The notes below the pieces were generated by a model. That model worked only from the letters and a program-made list of their open reading frames with translations. It was not told the DNA's origin and did not search any database. 54,975 bases of DNA from the NCBI GenBank assembly GCA_964608455.1, contig CAZSNM010000006.1, positions 1 through 54,975 on the forward strand, read 5' to 3'. Made by a program: the position numbers and the translations under genes. The stretch comes from DTDX01 sp964608455. Its GTDB lineage: Archaea > Thermoproteota > Bathyarchaeia > 40CM-2-53-6 > DTDX01. Shown here in pieces: positions 15,720 to 24,881 of the stretch. Every line of letters begins with the position of its first letter. Position 1 is the first letter of the stretch.

Positions 15720-17012
15720 TTGGCTGAAGACATGTTCCTTTCAAGCTTCATTGAGGAGGTAAATAAAATTTCAAATTTAACTTTAAAAGTAGAACCTCAA
15801 GAAAGATTCAAAAAAATTTATGAAGAGTTATGGATAGATTTTGATTCTATTTTTCCTTTAAATTTTAATTTTATGGTTTGTGATGGAAGTAAAGGAGTAA
15901 CAGAGTTTCAAGGTGGAATTAAAGTTTTATATGCTAGAGCTTTAGTTCATTTTTTTAAAGCTCAAACATTTATGGATAAATTTGTAGAAAACAAAATTTT
16001 TGTTGATCATCTTCTTCAAAAAGAAGATTCATATATGAAAGCTGTTGAATTAATTGCGCTTAAAAAAGCTTTAGAGAAAGTTGATGATGTTTTAGCGATT
16101 TATGATGGATCGCTTTATCCCACCTTTCCTTTATCAGCCTTAAATAATAAAAAAATAGCCAAAGCTAAAATAGAAGAGTTTAAAGCTTTAGTAGCGCTTT
16201 ATAAGCAATCCTATGAAAAAAATCAGGTTTTAGTTGGATTATGCAAGGATAGCAACGTAAGTTATATTAGAGCTAGAGCATTAATTGAGCAACTAAAGGT
16301 TGAAAATCCTAAGTTAGGCGAGGAAATTTCAAAACAAATATATCCATCTAGAATAGCTAAAAAATTAAGGAAAATGGTTGAGGATGAAGCTAATGAAAAT
16401 ATAAAGAAGCTTTTAGAAAGTTACTGTTGTGAATTTGAGTTGAAAACCTCTGATGAAGAAGTTTTTAGTAACTTAAATTTAAAGCCTGGATTTACAACAC
16501 CTTTAATTTTAGCTCCTCAAACACTCTATTTAGAGGCGAAGTATGAAGAAAAAAGAAATTGGTGGAATTCAATATTTAGAGATAAAATGATTAAATCAAA
16601 AAATGATTTTCTTCGTGAAATTGCTAATTTGCTTGATGAAATTTATAGTTTGCCACCTTTAGCTACAATTTGCTGGAAACCTCATCATGGACTTGAAGTA
16701 TATAGAGTTGATATAGCAGGATGGAGCTTAAGAATAAAGGAGAAAAGCGGGGATTTAACTGAAAACATATTTATTAAAAATGAGGAGATTCTTAAATATT
16801 GTAAAGAAGTTGTTGCAAAACTTAATACATTAAGCTCAACCCCAACAGTGTTAAAACCTTTAACAGATGTTGACTCTCTTGTTAGAATTGATAATTCAAT
16901 TTATAGAAGTGTTTACGAGCCGATTCTTATTAATGCGCTTAAAAAAGCAGGTTTAAAGGCTAAACTAAGAAAAAGAAGGTTTAGAGAAATTTTGTTAAGG
17001 AGAATGAGTTAA
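15720..17012 (+). CDS. nurA: NurA 5'-3' nuclease
   Basis: NurA works with the HerA helicase to resect DNA ends for homologous recombination. The acidic metal-binding motifs are visible as FMVCDGSKG near residue 55, AIYDGSLYP near 130 and VGLCKDSNVSY near 180. A late CWKPHHGLEVYRVDIAG carries a conserved histidine region. Start choice: TTG at 15720 has AGGTGA (15709-15714) five bases upstream, the same spacing used by other genes here. GTG at 15711 would place the start inside that ribosome binding site. The stop is immediately followed by herA. Confidence 0.88.
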   Translation: MAEDMFLSSFIEEVNKISNLTLKVEPQERFKKIYEELWIDFDSIFPLNFNFMVCDGSKGVTEFQGGIKVLYARALVHFFKAQTFMDKFVENKIFVDHLLQKEDSYMKAVELIALKKALEKVDDVLAIYDGSLYPTFPLSALNNKKIAKAKIEEFKALVALYKQSYEKNQVLVGLCKDSNVSYIRARALIEQLKVENPKLGEEISKQIYPSRIAKKLRKMVEDEANENIKKLLESYCCEFELKTSDEEVFSNLNLKPGFTTPLILAPQTLYLEAKYEEKRNWWNSIFRDKMIKSKNDFLREIANLLDEIYSLPPLATICWKPHHGLEVYRVDIAGWSLRIKEKSGDLTENIFIKNEEILKYCKEVVAKLNTLSSTPTVLKPLTDVDSLVRIDNSIYRSVYEPILINALKKAGLKAKLRKRRFREILLRRMS

Positions 17013-17013
17013 A

Positions 17014-18546
17014 ATGAATAGAGAAAGTATAGGTTTTGTTCTTGATGGAGCCACCCCTCTTCAATTTAGCTTTAAAGTTGAAAAAGGTTTATCAATTCCG
17101 CTTCATGAATATGTTGTAGTTAAAGTAAATGATGGAAGAAAAATTTTAGCTGAAGTTATAAATGTTGGTTCTAAAAATCCCTTAGCTTCAGAAAGACCTG
17201 CTGGAGAAACTTTTGTAAGTGATATTTATAGTTATGAAGTTGCTACAGTTGAGGTTTTAGGATATTTAGATGAAGATGGAAAAATCTCTAAACCTAAAAT
17301 AGCTCCTAAACCAAATACAATTGTTTATAAAGCTTCAGATGAAGAACTTCAAAAGTTTTATTCATTAAATGAAGAAAGAATCCCACTTTTTATTGGAAAC
17401 CTTCTTCATAGACCAAATGTTAAAGTTCCTGTTTTCCTTCAAGATTTAAGCTTTCATTTAGGGATTTTTGCTCAAACTAGAGGGGGAAAATCTTATTTAG
17501 CGGGAATTTTAATTGAAGAAATATTAACTAAAACTTATTTTCCAGTTATAGTTATCGATGTTCATGGAGATTATGTAATGATGGATAGATGTGCTGAAAT
17601 TAATCAAAAACATAATGATTTTCACGTAGTTATTTATTATCCTCCTGGAGCACCTAAAGTTTCAGGAGTAACTGCTGAAGTTAAAGAGCTTAAAATAGGT
17701 TTAAATCAAATTGAGGATGAAGCATTTATAGATATGCTTGGTAGAATTGGAGAATTACAAGAAGCTGCTTTAAGAGAAATACTTGAGGAACTTAAGGAAA
17801 CTGGCAAACCATTTGGATTTGCAGATGTGATAGATAAGGTTAAAGAAAAAATTGATAGCGAAGAAATTAAGGCTGATGATAAAAAAAGATTTAGATCATT
17901 ATATACTAGAATGAAGGGGGCCGAAAAAGATGTTAAACTTCCAGCTGAAAGTTTAACTCTTCAAGAGCTTCTTCAACCTAAAACATTAAGCGTAATATGT
18001 TTAAGAGGTTTAAGATCTAAAGTTCAAGATGCTTACACAGCAATAATTGTTGATTTAATTTTTAATAATCAAGTCAAATATTTTGGGAAAGAGCTTTTAA
18101 AAGCGCCTCCAACCTTTCTTTTTATAGAGGAAGCTCATCGGGTAGCCTCAAAAGAATCAAGCCGCTATGCTGTAAAAGCTTTATCAACAGCTATAAGGGA
18201 AGGGTCAAAATTTGGATTATATCTTTGCTTAATAAGTCAAAGACCAAGAAGTATAAGTCCTGAAATTATGGCTAACATAGGAAATTATGCTGTTTTAAGA
18301 ATAACAAATAATCAAGATCAAAACATTATAGAGGCTGCAAGCGAAAGCTTTAGTCATCGTTTAATAGAGGATTTACCAGCTTTAAATCAAGGTGAAGCAG
18401 TATTAGTTGGACCTTATGTTCCAATTCCAGCCATAGTAAAAACAAGAAAAAGAAGAACTGTGCATTTTGGAGCAACACCAAACCTTTTGGAAATCCAAAA
18501 AAGAATTGTTAATGAGCTTGAGAAAAGAAGGAAGGAAAAATGGTGA
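17014..18546 (+). CDS. herA: HerA DNA helicase/translocase
   Basis: A hexameric FtsK/VirB4-like ATPase that, with NurA, unwinds and resects double-strand breaks. An N-terminal beta-barrel HAS domain (about 1-100) precedes the motor. The Walker A is FAQTRGGKSYLAG near 155, the Walker B is TFLFIEEAHRVAS near 370, and an arginine-rich LISQRPRSISPEI sensor follows. The 510-aa length is typical. It begins one base after nurA and overlaps mre11 by 7 nt, so the four genes form one tight operon. Confidence 0.95.
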   Translation: MNRESIGFVLDGATPLQFSFKVEKGLSIPLHEYVVVKVNDGRKILAEVINVGSKNPLASERPAGETFVSDIYSYEVATVEVLGYLDEDGKISKPKIAPKPNTIVYKASDEELQKFYSLNEERIPLFIGNLLHRPNVKVPVFLQDLSFHLGIFAQTRGGKSYLAGILIEEILTKTYFPVIVIDVHGDYVMMDRCAEINQKHNDFHVVIYYPPGAPKVSGVTAEVKELKIGLNQIEDEAFIDMLGRIGELQEAALREILEELKETGKPFGFADVIDKVKEKIDSEEIKADDKKRFRSLYTRMKGAEKDVKLPAESLTLQELLQPKTLSVICLRGLRSKVQDAYTAIIVDLIFNNQVKYFGKELLKAPPTFLFIEEAHRVASKESSRYAVKALSTAIREGSKFGLYLCLISQRPRSISPEIMANIGNYAVLRITNNQDQNIIEAASESFSHRLIEDLPALNQGEAVLVGPYVPIPAIVKTRKRRTVHFGATPNLLEIQKRIVNELEKRRKEKW

Positions 18547-19790
18547 AAATAGGAGTTTTTAGTGATACCCATATTGGAAGAAGCGTTCCGAAAGCTATAG
18601 GGGAATTAAGAAGAGAAGCATTTAAAAAAGCTTTCACTCAAGCAATAAACATATTTATTCAAGAAAAAGTGGATTATGTAATCCATTGCGGAGATGTTTT
18701 TGAAAAGGAAACTATGATGCCAAGCGATTCCATATTTGTTAAAAATGAATTTCAAAAACTTATAGATTATTTAGGTAAAGATGTGAAAATATTTGTTATA
18801 CGCGGTAATCATGATGGAACAACCATAAATAATGCTTTAAATTATATAGAGCATCCATTAGCAAAATACTTTAAGATTGTTGGAGAAAAAACTTTAGAGG
18901 GTAAAATTGAATTTTATGAAGAAGCAAACTTTGTTTTAACAGGGATGGGTTATACACCATATCCAATCTATAAATTTAAAACTGTTAAAGAAAATATTAA
19001 AGAAGCCTTAAAAAACTCAAAAGCACCTTATAAAATTCTTCTTCTTCATGCATTTATAGATGGACACCATGATTTACCTTTAGGTATACCGGCACATCAA
19101 AAAATTTCCATTAAAGAATTAAGGAATCTTGGAGCAAACTTAATTATTTTAGGTCATAATCATACTAGAAAAAATGAGAAAATTGATGATGAAATTTTTT
19201 TAACACCTGGAAGCACAGAATATTATGATTTAGCTGAAAAAGAACCGCATGGCGTTTATATTCTGGAATTAAACAATAAAGAAAAACTTCAATTTAAAAA
19301 TATTGAACCAATGCATATTATAGAAGCCATTAAAATAAATAGTGAAGGAACAGTGAAGGATTCTGCCTGGTTCATAACTCAAGCTTTAAAAGAATTTGAA
19401 AATTGTATTAAAAAAATTGAAAGGTTAAATAAAAAAGGAATAGTAAGGCTTATTTTAAAAGGTTTAATAAATGAAGATAAATATGAATTAGAGAATAAAC
19501 TTCAAATGCACCTTGCTAAAAATAAATCAATTATTCATTTGGAAATTGAAAATCAACTTAAAGAATTAAGCAATTTATCTCAAACTATACCAATAACAAC
19601 TAAAGAAGAATTTTTAAAAATATTATTTGAACCTTTAGGTGCAGAAGCCTTAGCTGAAGCATTAAATCTTATTGAAGATATAGAAGCTTGTTTAGAGGAG
19701 GCTGGAAGCCAAAGATCTGGTCTTTTAAAAGATTTAGATCGAAAAAAATTTGTTAAAAAATGGATTGAAATTTTAGGGGTTAAAAGTTGA
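18540..19790 (+). CDS. mre11: Mre11 nuclease
   Basis: Mre11 is a manganese-dependent phosphoesterase that processes DNA ends with Rad50. All five phosphoesterase motifs are visible: GVFSDTHIG (5-13), HCGDVFEKE (~49-57), IRGNHDGT (~83-90), LLLHAFIDG (~165-173) and LILGHNHTR (~200-208). The C-terminal third is helical and would carry the Rad50-binding region. The 416-aa length fits archaeal Mre11. It overlaps herA at its start and rad50 at its stop (ATG at 18540; the TGA overlaps the rad50 TTG). Confidence 0.95.
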   Translation: MVKIGVFSDTHIGRSVPKAIGELRREAFKKAFTQAINIFIQEKVDYVIHCGDVFEKETMMPSDSIFVKNEFQKLIDYLGKDVKIFVIRGNHDGTTINNALNYIEHPLAKYFKIVGEKTLEGKIEFYEEANFVLTGMGYTPYPIYKFKTVKENIKEALKNSKAPYKILLLHAFIDGHHDLPLGIPAHQKISIKELRNLGANLIILGHNHTRKNEKIDDEIFLTPGSTEYYDLAEKEPHGVYILELNNKEKLQFKNIEPMHIIEAIKINSEGTVKDSAWFITQALKEFENCIKKIERLNKKGIVRLILKGLINEDKYELENKLQMHLAKNKSIIHLEIENQLKELSNLSQTIPITTKEEFLKILFEPLGAEALAEALNLIEDIEACLEEAGSQRSGLLKDLDRKKFVKKWIEILGVKS

Positions 19791-22126
19791 AGGGTATTAT
19801 TGAAAAACTGGAGATGCAAGGATTTGAAGGATATAAAAAAGCTGAAATTCCATTTACAGCTGGTTTAAACCTTATAACTGGAAGAAACTCTACAGGTAAA
19901 ACAACTATTTTAGATGCAATATTTTTTGCTTTATATGGGGAAATCCCAGATGTAGATAAAAAACTTTTAGTTACAAGACTTCAAGGGACTTCAAAAACTC
20001 TTTATGTAGGATTAAGATTTATTTCACCCAAAACAAATCAAATTGTGGAAGTTAAAAGATGGGGAAAACTTTATTTTAAGCGTGGAAAAGAAGGTTATCA
20101 AACCGAACGTTTAATTCTTTTAATAGATGGAAAAGAAATTCCTGTTTCTGGTGAAGAAGAATTAAGAAGAAAAATAACAGATCTTTTAGGATTAACCATG
20201 AAAAGATTTCTTAATTTAACATATGTAAGACAGGGAGAATTAACGAAAATTCTTAAACCAGATAAAGATGAAATGGATTCAATTTTAGGAATAACAATTC
20301 TTAAAGAGCTTATAGAAGAGCTTAATTTAGTTAAAAAAGAATTAGAAAAATATGAGGAAAAAGATGTTGAAACAGAAGTTAAAACAATTAATGAGGTTCT
20401 TTTACCTAAAGTTAAGGAACAAATAAAAAATTTAGAAAGTCAAATTGAAACTTTAAAGCATGAAATTAAGGAGGTTCAAGATAAACTTGAAAAAGCTGAG
20501 TCTCCTGAATTAATAAATCTTCTAAAAAATATAGATGAAAAAGATTCTTTATTAAAGAGTTTTAGAGAGAAAGAAGCTTCTATTAAAATCTTGCTTACAC
20601 AATGGAGTGTCCCAGATATAGTTGCGCTTAAAGAATTAATAAAGAAAGTTGAAGCTGAAGAGCAAGAATTAAAAAGAAAACTTAAAGAAGAAAATGAAGA
20701 ATTAAAAAAAGTTGAGGTTGAAAAAGAAAATTATAAAGATAGATTAGTAAAAGTTAAAGAACTTTTAAAATCAGTTAAAGTATCAAACGTCGAGAAGCTT
20801 AAAGAATTAATAGAGAAAAAACATAAAGAAAATAGTAAAATTAATGAAGATTTAATTTTATTTGTAAAAAAATTTAATGAAATTGAAGAAGAAAAAAACA
20901 GGCTTGAAGGAAAACTTTTAACGCTTATAGAGGAGCTAAAAGCTCATAAAAAACTTTTGGAAGAAAATAAATTAAATTGTCCGATGTGTGGACAAAAAGT
21001 AACACCTGAAACTTTAAAAAAACTAATTTTGGAAAAAGAAGTGGAAAAAAAAGAGGTTGAACAAAAATTCGCAAATATAATAAAGATTTATGAAGAAAAG
21101 AAAAAAGTTATTGAAAAATTAAAATATGAAATTTCAAAGCTTGAAAATGAATTAGAAACTTTAATGGGTGTAAACTCTTTAATAAATGAGAGTTTAGCTG
21201 GATCAACTTTAAAAGAGCTTGAAGAAACCTATAATAAAACTGAGCAAAAATATCAAAATGTTAAATGTAAAATTGAAGAATTAACCATTAAATTTAATGA
21301 GGTTAAAACTAAACTGTTAAATATGAATTTAACTTTGGAAAATGCTAAAAAACTTTTTGAAGAAGCTGAAAAAGAATTAAAAAGAATTCAAGAATACCTA
21401 GTGAATATAAAGATTCTTCTTGAAAAATTAATGCTTCCATTTAAACCTGAAGATGAAGAATTAAAAGTTAAAATAGCTGAAAAACTCCCATTGACCATTA
21501 GCGAAATTGAAGAATTACGCCGTCAATTTAAAATTAAAAATGAAAAATTAAAGATTTTAGAGGAAGAATTTAAAAACCTTAAAAGTGAAGAAGAAAAGCT
21601 TCAAGTAAAGCTTGCACTTTTAAATAAAAGATTAGAAAAAGCAATTGTAACAGAAAAGCTTATTGAAAAATTGAGGAGGGGGGTCGAAAATATTAGAAGT
21701 GTAAAACTTAAAGATATAGCTTATGAAGCTTTAAAAATTTATAATTCTTTAACAGATCAGCATGTTTATAAAGCTTTTAGAATTAATCCTGAAAACTATA
21801 TTGTTGAGGTTCAACCAATAGATTTAGATGAATATATTCCAGCTGTAAGGGTTGGAGGGGGACATCAAACCCTTATATCCTTAGCATTAAGGCTTGCTAT
21901 GCTTAAAATTTTAGGTGGTGAAGCATTGTTAATTTTAGATGAACCAACATATGGTGTTGATTCAGATAATATTCCTCAACTACTTACTCATATAGCTGAG
22001 GCGGCTAAAAAGGTTTCTCAAGTAATACTTGTTACACATTATGGTCTAGGTGAGGAAGAAGCTGCAAATATAATTAAGGTTGAGAGGGGAAAGGATGGAG
22101 CTTCCCAAGCAACAATAGGTATTTAA
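19787..22126 (+). CDS. rad50: Rad50 ATPase with zinc hook
   Basis: An SMC-like ATPase, 779 aa. The N-terminal lobe has Walker A ITGRNSTGKTTILDAIF near 31-47. Two long coiled-coil arms flank a zinc hook CPMC at about 398-401. The C-terminal lobe has the signature VGGGHQTLISLALRLAML and Walker B LLILDEPTYGVDSD. The coils are short compared with eukaryotic Rad50 but usual for archaea. The start is a TTG overlapping the mre11 stop, indicating translational coupling. The C-terminal end overlaps the convergent threonine-synthase-like gene by 4 nt. Confidence 0.95.
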   Translation: MKGIIEKLEMQGFEGYKKAEIPFTAGLNLITGRNSTGKTTILDAIFFALYGEIPDVDKKLLVTRLQGTSKTLYVGLRFISPKTNQIVEVKRWGKLYFKRGKEGYQTERLILLIDGKEIPVSGEEELRRKITDLLGLTMKRFLNLTYVRQGELTKILKPDKDEMDSILGITILKELIEELNLVKKELEKYEEKDVETEVKTINEVLLPKVKEQIKNLESQIETLKHEIKEVQDKLEKAESPELINLLKNIDEKDSLLKSFREKEASIKILLTQWSVPDIVALKELIKKVEAEEQELKRKLKEENEELKKVEVEKENYKDRLVKVKELLKSVKVSNVEKLKELIEKKHKENSKINEDLILFVKKFNEIEEEKNRLEGKLLTLIEELKAHKKLLEENKLNCPMCGQKVTPETLKKLILEKEVEKKEVEQKFANIIKIYEEKKKVIEKLKYEISKLENELETLMGVNSLINESLAGSTLKELEETYNKTEQKYQNVKCKIEELTIKFNEVKTKLLNMNLTLENAKKLFEEAEKELKRIQEYLVNIKILLEKLMLPFKPEDEELKVKIAEKLPLTISEIEELRRQFKIKNEKLKILEEEFKNLKSEEEKLQVKLALLNKRLEKAIVTEKLIEKLRRGVENIRSVKLKDIAYEALKIYNSLTDQHVYKAFRINPENYIVEVQPIDLDEYIPAVRVGGGHQTLISLALRLAMLKILGGEALLILDEPTYGVDSDNIPQLLTHIAEAAKKVSQVILVTHYGLGEEEAANIIKVERGKDGASQATIGI

Positions 22127-23592
22127 AAACTTGTTTTTCTTAATACTTCTTCTCCCTTATCGGTTAAAGAATAATAGATTCTTGCCGGTTTTCCTAAAAC
22201 CCTTTCAACTTTAATTCTTTTTATTAAACCCATAACTTCAAGTTCCGCCAAATGTTGATAAACACTTGAAATATCTAAATCAATACCCATGTTTTTTAAA
22301 GTTTTCCAAATTTCATAACCATATGATTCATTTAAAAGAATTTTTAAAAGCTTAAATTTTGTTTCTCCAAGTTTTTTAGTAAATCTTTTAGATTCTACTC
22401 CAGAAATTATTCTGTTAATTTTCTTTATTTTTTCAACAAATTTTCTTGCTGAAACTGGATCTTTAAGGCCTGCTCCAGTTATTACGCATACAATTGTTTC
22501 ATTTCTATCTATTCGTCCTTCATTTAAAAGTTTTATTACAGCAGCAATTGTTGAAGCAGCTGAAGGTTCAGCAAATATTCCTTCCATTTTTGCAAGCATT
22601 TCCATAGCCTTAAAAATTTCATCATCAGAAACTTTTACAGCAATACCTTTAGATTCCTTTATAGAATCTAAAGCTAATTTAGCGTAAAGAGGTTTTTCCA
22701 TAGCTAAATCTAAAGCTACAGTTTTAGGAGTTTGAAGTTTAACTTTTTTTCCTTGAAATTCATTAACTATAGGTGCAAACTCAGCTGCTTGAACACCAAC
22801 CATACCTACATCAATAGAGTTTATTAAACCTAAATCAAAAAATTCTTTTATCCCTTTCCAAATCATAGATAAATGTTCTCCATGTCCCATTGGAACAATT
22901 ATTTTATCTGGAAGAATCCAATTTAACTGCTCGCATAATTCATATCCAGTTGTTTTTTCTCCTTCAGCAAAAAAAGGGTTAATTGGAGAAATAGAATAGC
23001 CTAAATTGCTTAATTCATTTTTATCGTAATAATGTTTATCTACTATTAAGTTTGCTCCATAAATAATTGCTTGATAAAGCTTTCCTAAATTTAACTCTTT
23101 AATTCTTTCTAATGGTATAAAAATATTGCATTTTAAACCGCCTCTAGCTGCATAAGCAGCTATTGAAGCTGCAAAATTTCCTGATGAAGTGGCACAATAA
23201 ACAGAGTTAACATTTAATTCAACTACATGAGAAACTTCAATTGTGGAGCCTCTATCAAGAAATGAACCTGTAGGGTTTGTGGTTTCATTTTTAACATAAA
23301 GAAGTTTTAAACCAAGTTTTGAAGCAAGTTTTTCGCATTTATGAAGAAATGTTCCTCCTTCTCCAAGTGAAATAATATTGCTTTCCTTTACTAAAGGTAA
23401 AAGCTCACGATATTTCCATACGCTAAACCTTCTTTTACTTAATTCTTCTTTATTTAATTTTTCCTTAATTTTTTCAATATCATAAAATGCTAAAAGAATT
23501 CCCTTGCAATTTATGCAAACATTTAAGTTTTTATCTAATGGTAAATAATATTTTTTACCGCAGTTGGAACAAATAAACGCTTTAAGAAACAT
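22123..23592 (-). CDS. Threonine-synthase-like protein lacking the PLP lysine, fused to a winged helix
   Basis: The 489-residue protein has three parts. An N-terminal zinc ribbon has Cys 8, 11, 26 and 29. A fold-type II PLP-enzyme core of the threonine synthase family follows (about 55-385). Residues about 405-489 form a PadR-like winged helix (SYGYEIWKTLKNMGIDLDIS and onward). In active threonine synthases the PLP-binding motif reads NPTGSFKDRG. Here it reads NPTGSFLDRG, with Leu112 encoded by CTT, at least two base changes from a lysine codon, so a simple read error is unlikely. The phosphate-binding ATSSGNFAASIAAYAA loop is retained. It is probably a ligand-sensing DNA-binding regulator rather than an enzyme, although this is inferred. 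It overlaps the Mrp gene by 11 nt. Confidence 0.8.
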   Translation of the reverse strand: MFLKAFICSNCGKKYYLPLDKNLNVCINCKGILLAFYDIEKIKEKLNKEELSKRRFSVWKYRELLPLVKESNIISLGEGGTFLHKCEKLASKLGLKLLYVKNETTNPTGSFLDRGSTIEVSHVVELNVNSVYCATSSGNFAASIAAYAARGGLKCNIFIPLERIKELNLGKLYQAIIYGANLIVDKHYYDKNELSNLGYSISPINPFFAEGEKTTGYELCEQLNWILPDKIIVPMGHGEHLSMIWKGIKEFFDLGLINSIDVGMVGVQAAEFAPIVNEFQGKKVKLQTPKTVALDLAMEKPLYAKLALDSIKESKGIAVKVSDDEIFKAMEMLAKMEGIFAEPSAASTIAAVIKLLNEGRIDRNETIVCVITGAGLKDPVSARKFVEKIKKINRIISGVESKRFTKKLGETKFKLLKILLNESYGYEIWKTLKNMGIDLDISSVYQHLAELEVMGLIKRIKVERVLGKPARIYYSLTDKGEEVLRKTSF

Positions 23593-24445
23593 TTGATTTT
23601 CCTTTAAGAAATTCCTCTACTTTATTAGTTATGATAATAAAACTTTTTAAAGTTTTAGAGGTTGAATCTTTTATTATAAGGGGTTGTCCTTCATCAGCAC
23701 TTTTGTTTAATTCAACATCTAAAGGTATTTCACCTAAGAAAGGAACATTTAATTCTTTAGCTATTTTTCTTCCACCTCCAGCATTAAACAAGTTTATTTG
23801 AAAACCACAGTTAGGGCATATAAAACCACTCATATTTTCAACAATTCCTATAATTGGAATATTTAATTCTTTAGCAAACTTTATAGATTTTTTAACAATT
23901 AACTGGGAAATTTCAGATGGAATAGTTACCACTATTACTCCATCCATTTCTGGAATAAATTTTATTAAGCTTAAAGGTTCATCTCCTGTTCCAGGCGGTA
24001 GATCTATAAATAAAATATCTAAATCGCCCCATGCAACCTCAGATAAAAACTGTCTAATTGCATTAATTTTTAATGGTCCACGCCAAATAACAGGAGTTTC
24101 ATCTTTAGGTAAAAGAAAATCTATTGAAACAATTTTTATGTTTAATGGACCAGTTACAGGAAGCATTCCTGATGAAGAAGCTTTAAGCACATTTCCTCTT
24201 ATTCCAAGAATTTTTGGAATAGATGGTCCATGAAAATCAGCATCTAAAATACCTATGTTATATCCTTTTTTAGCAAAAGCTAAAGCTATGTTAGCTGTAA
24301 CAATGCTTTTCCCCACTCCACCTTTACCACTTATAACAGCGATTTTATGCTTTATTTTTTTCATTCTAGTTTTAATCATTTCATCTTGTTTTCTAAGTTT
24401 TTCCATCGCTTCAAAATATTTTTCAACCAAATTTATTCCCCTCAA
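23582..24445 (-). CDS. Mrp/NBP35-family iron-sulfur carrier ATPase
   Basis: A P-loop ATPase that carries and delivers iron-sulfur clusters. It has the deviant Walker A SGKGGVGKSIVTANIALAFA, DADFHGPSIPKILG, the switch region DLPPGTGDEPLSL and a CxxC cluster site in GFICPNCGF. The 287-aa length is normal for archaeal Mrp. The start is TTG at 24445; a later start near KTRMKKIKHKIAVIS cannot be excluded. It is cotranscribed with, and overlaps, the downstream threonine-synthase-like regulator gene. Confidence 0.9.
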   Translation of the reverse strand: MRGINLVEKYFEAMEKLRKQDEMIKTRMKKIKHKIAVISGKGGVGKSIVTANIALAFAKKGYNIGILDADFHGPSIPKILGIRGNVLKASSSGMLPVTGPLNIKIVSIDFLLPKDETPVIWRGPLKINAIRQFLSEVAWGDLDILFIDLPPGTGDEPLSLIKFIPEMDGVIVVTIPSEISQLIVKKSIKFAKELNIPIIGIVENMSGFICPNCGFQINLFNAGGGRKIAKELNVPFLGEIPLDVELNKSADEGQPLIIKDSTSKTLKSFIIITNKVEEFLKGKSNVS

Positions 24446-24669
24446 TTAAAACTTTAATGGTTTAAAAGCAATAAAGCTTGATTTAAAGCTTGCTAACCTC
24501 AGTTTAAAATAGATAAAGAAATTTAATTTTTTGTTAAAATGTCTAAACTATAAAGTTTAAAAAAATATTTCTTTTTAATGTTGAATATTGCTTTTCTAAT
24601 CAATTTAGCAGTATTTTCGTGAAAAAACATTAAATCACATTTATTTCATTCATATGAGATAAAAATAAA

Positions 24670-24768
24670 ATGAAAAAAGATTTTTTGAAAAAATTTAAGT
24701 TGAAAACGCTTCAAAAAAGTAAAATTCGAAGAATTTTTATTAAAAATTTAAAGGAGGTGAGGGGGTAA
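24670..24768 (+). CDS. Possible basic micro-peptide, 32 aa, coupled to the next ORF
   Basis: An ATG at 24670 opens a 32-residue frame, about 40% lysine or arginine, starting MKKDFLKKFKLKT. Its TAA overlaps the ATG of the next micro-gene in the sequence TAATG. Its last codons contain the AAGGAGGTGA ribosome binding site of that gene. The overlap suggests translational coupling, but in AT-rich DNA an ORF of this size could arise by chance and its own ribosome binding site is weak. Confidence 0.3.
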   Translation: MKKDFLKKFKLKTLQKSKIRRIFIKNLKEVRG

Positions 24769-24845
24769 TGGCTAAAAGAATCAAAGTTCGCGATGGCATG
24801 CCATTTAGGGATGGAATGCCATTCAGGGATGGAATGCCATTCTAA
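24768..24845 (+). CDS. 25-aa repeat peptide with three RDGMPF units
   Basis: The peptide starts MAKRIKV and then consists of three consecutive RDGMPF hexapeptides ending at the stop. The DNA of the repeats differs at synonymous positions and in one codon choice (for example TTT and TTC for Phe, GGC and GGA for Gly), so the peptide rather than the DNA appears to be conserved. It has one of the strongest ribosome binding sites in the window, AAGGAGGTGA at 24751-24760. The downstream V4R protein ends in MDKMPF. Tandem short cores are seen in some peptide-natural-product precursors, but no modifying enzyme is adjacent, and a leader-peptide role is also possible. Function unknown. Confidence 0.55.
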   Translation: MAKRIKVRDGMPFRDGMPFRDGMPF

Positions 24846-24881
24846 ATAAACAAAAACAAGCTTTAAAAGAGGTGAAAAAAT

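Noticed and set aside
19680..19730. AGSQRS shared by the Mre11 C-terminus and the LarC tail as a repeat
   Set aside because: The underlying DNA differs beyond a short word and the Mre11 segment has no hairpin.
24768..24845. The RDGMPF stretch as a DNA repeat or CRISPR-like array
   Set aside because: Only three 18-bp units with base differences, no spacers, and the unit is conserved at peptide level.
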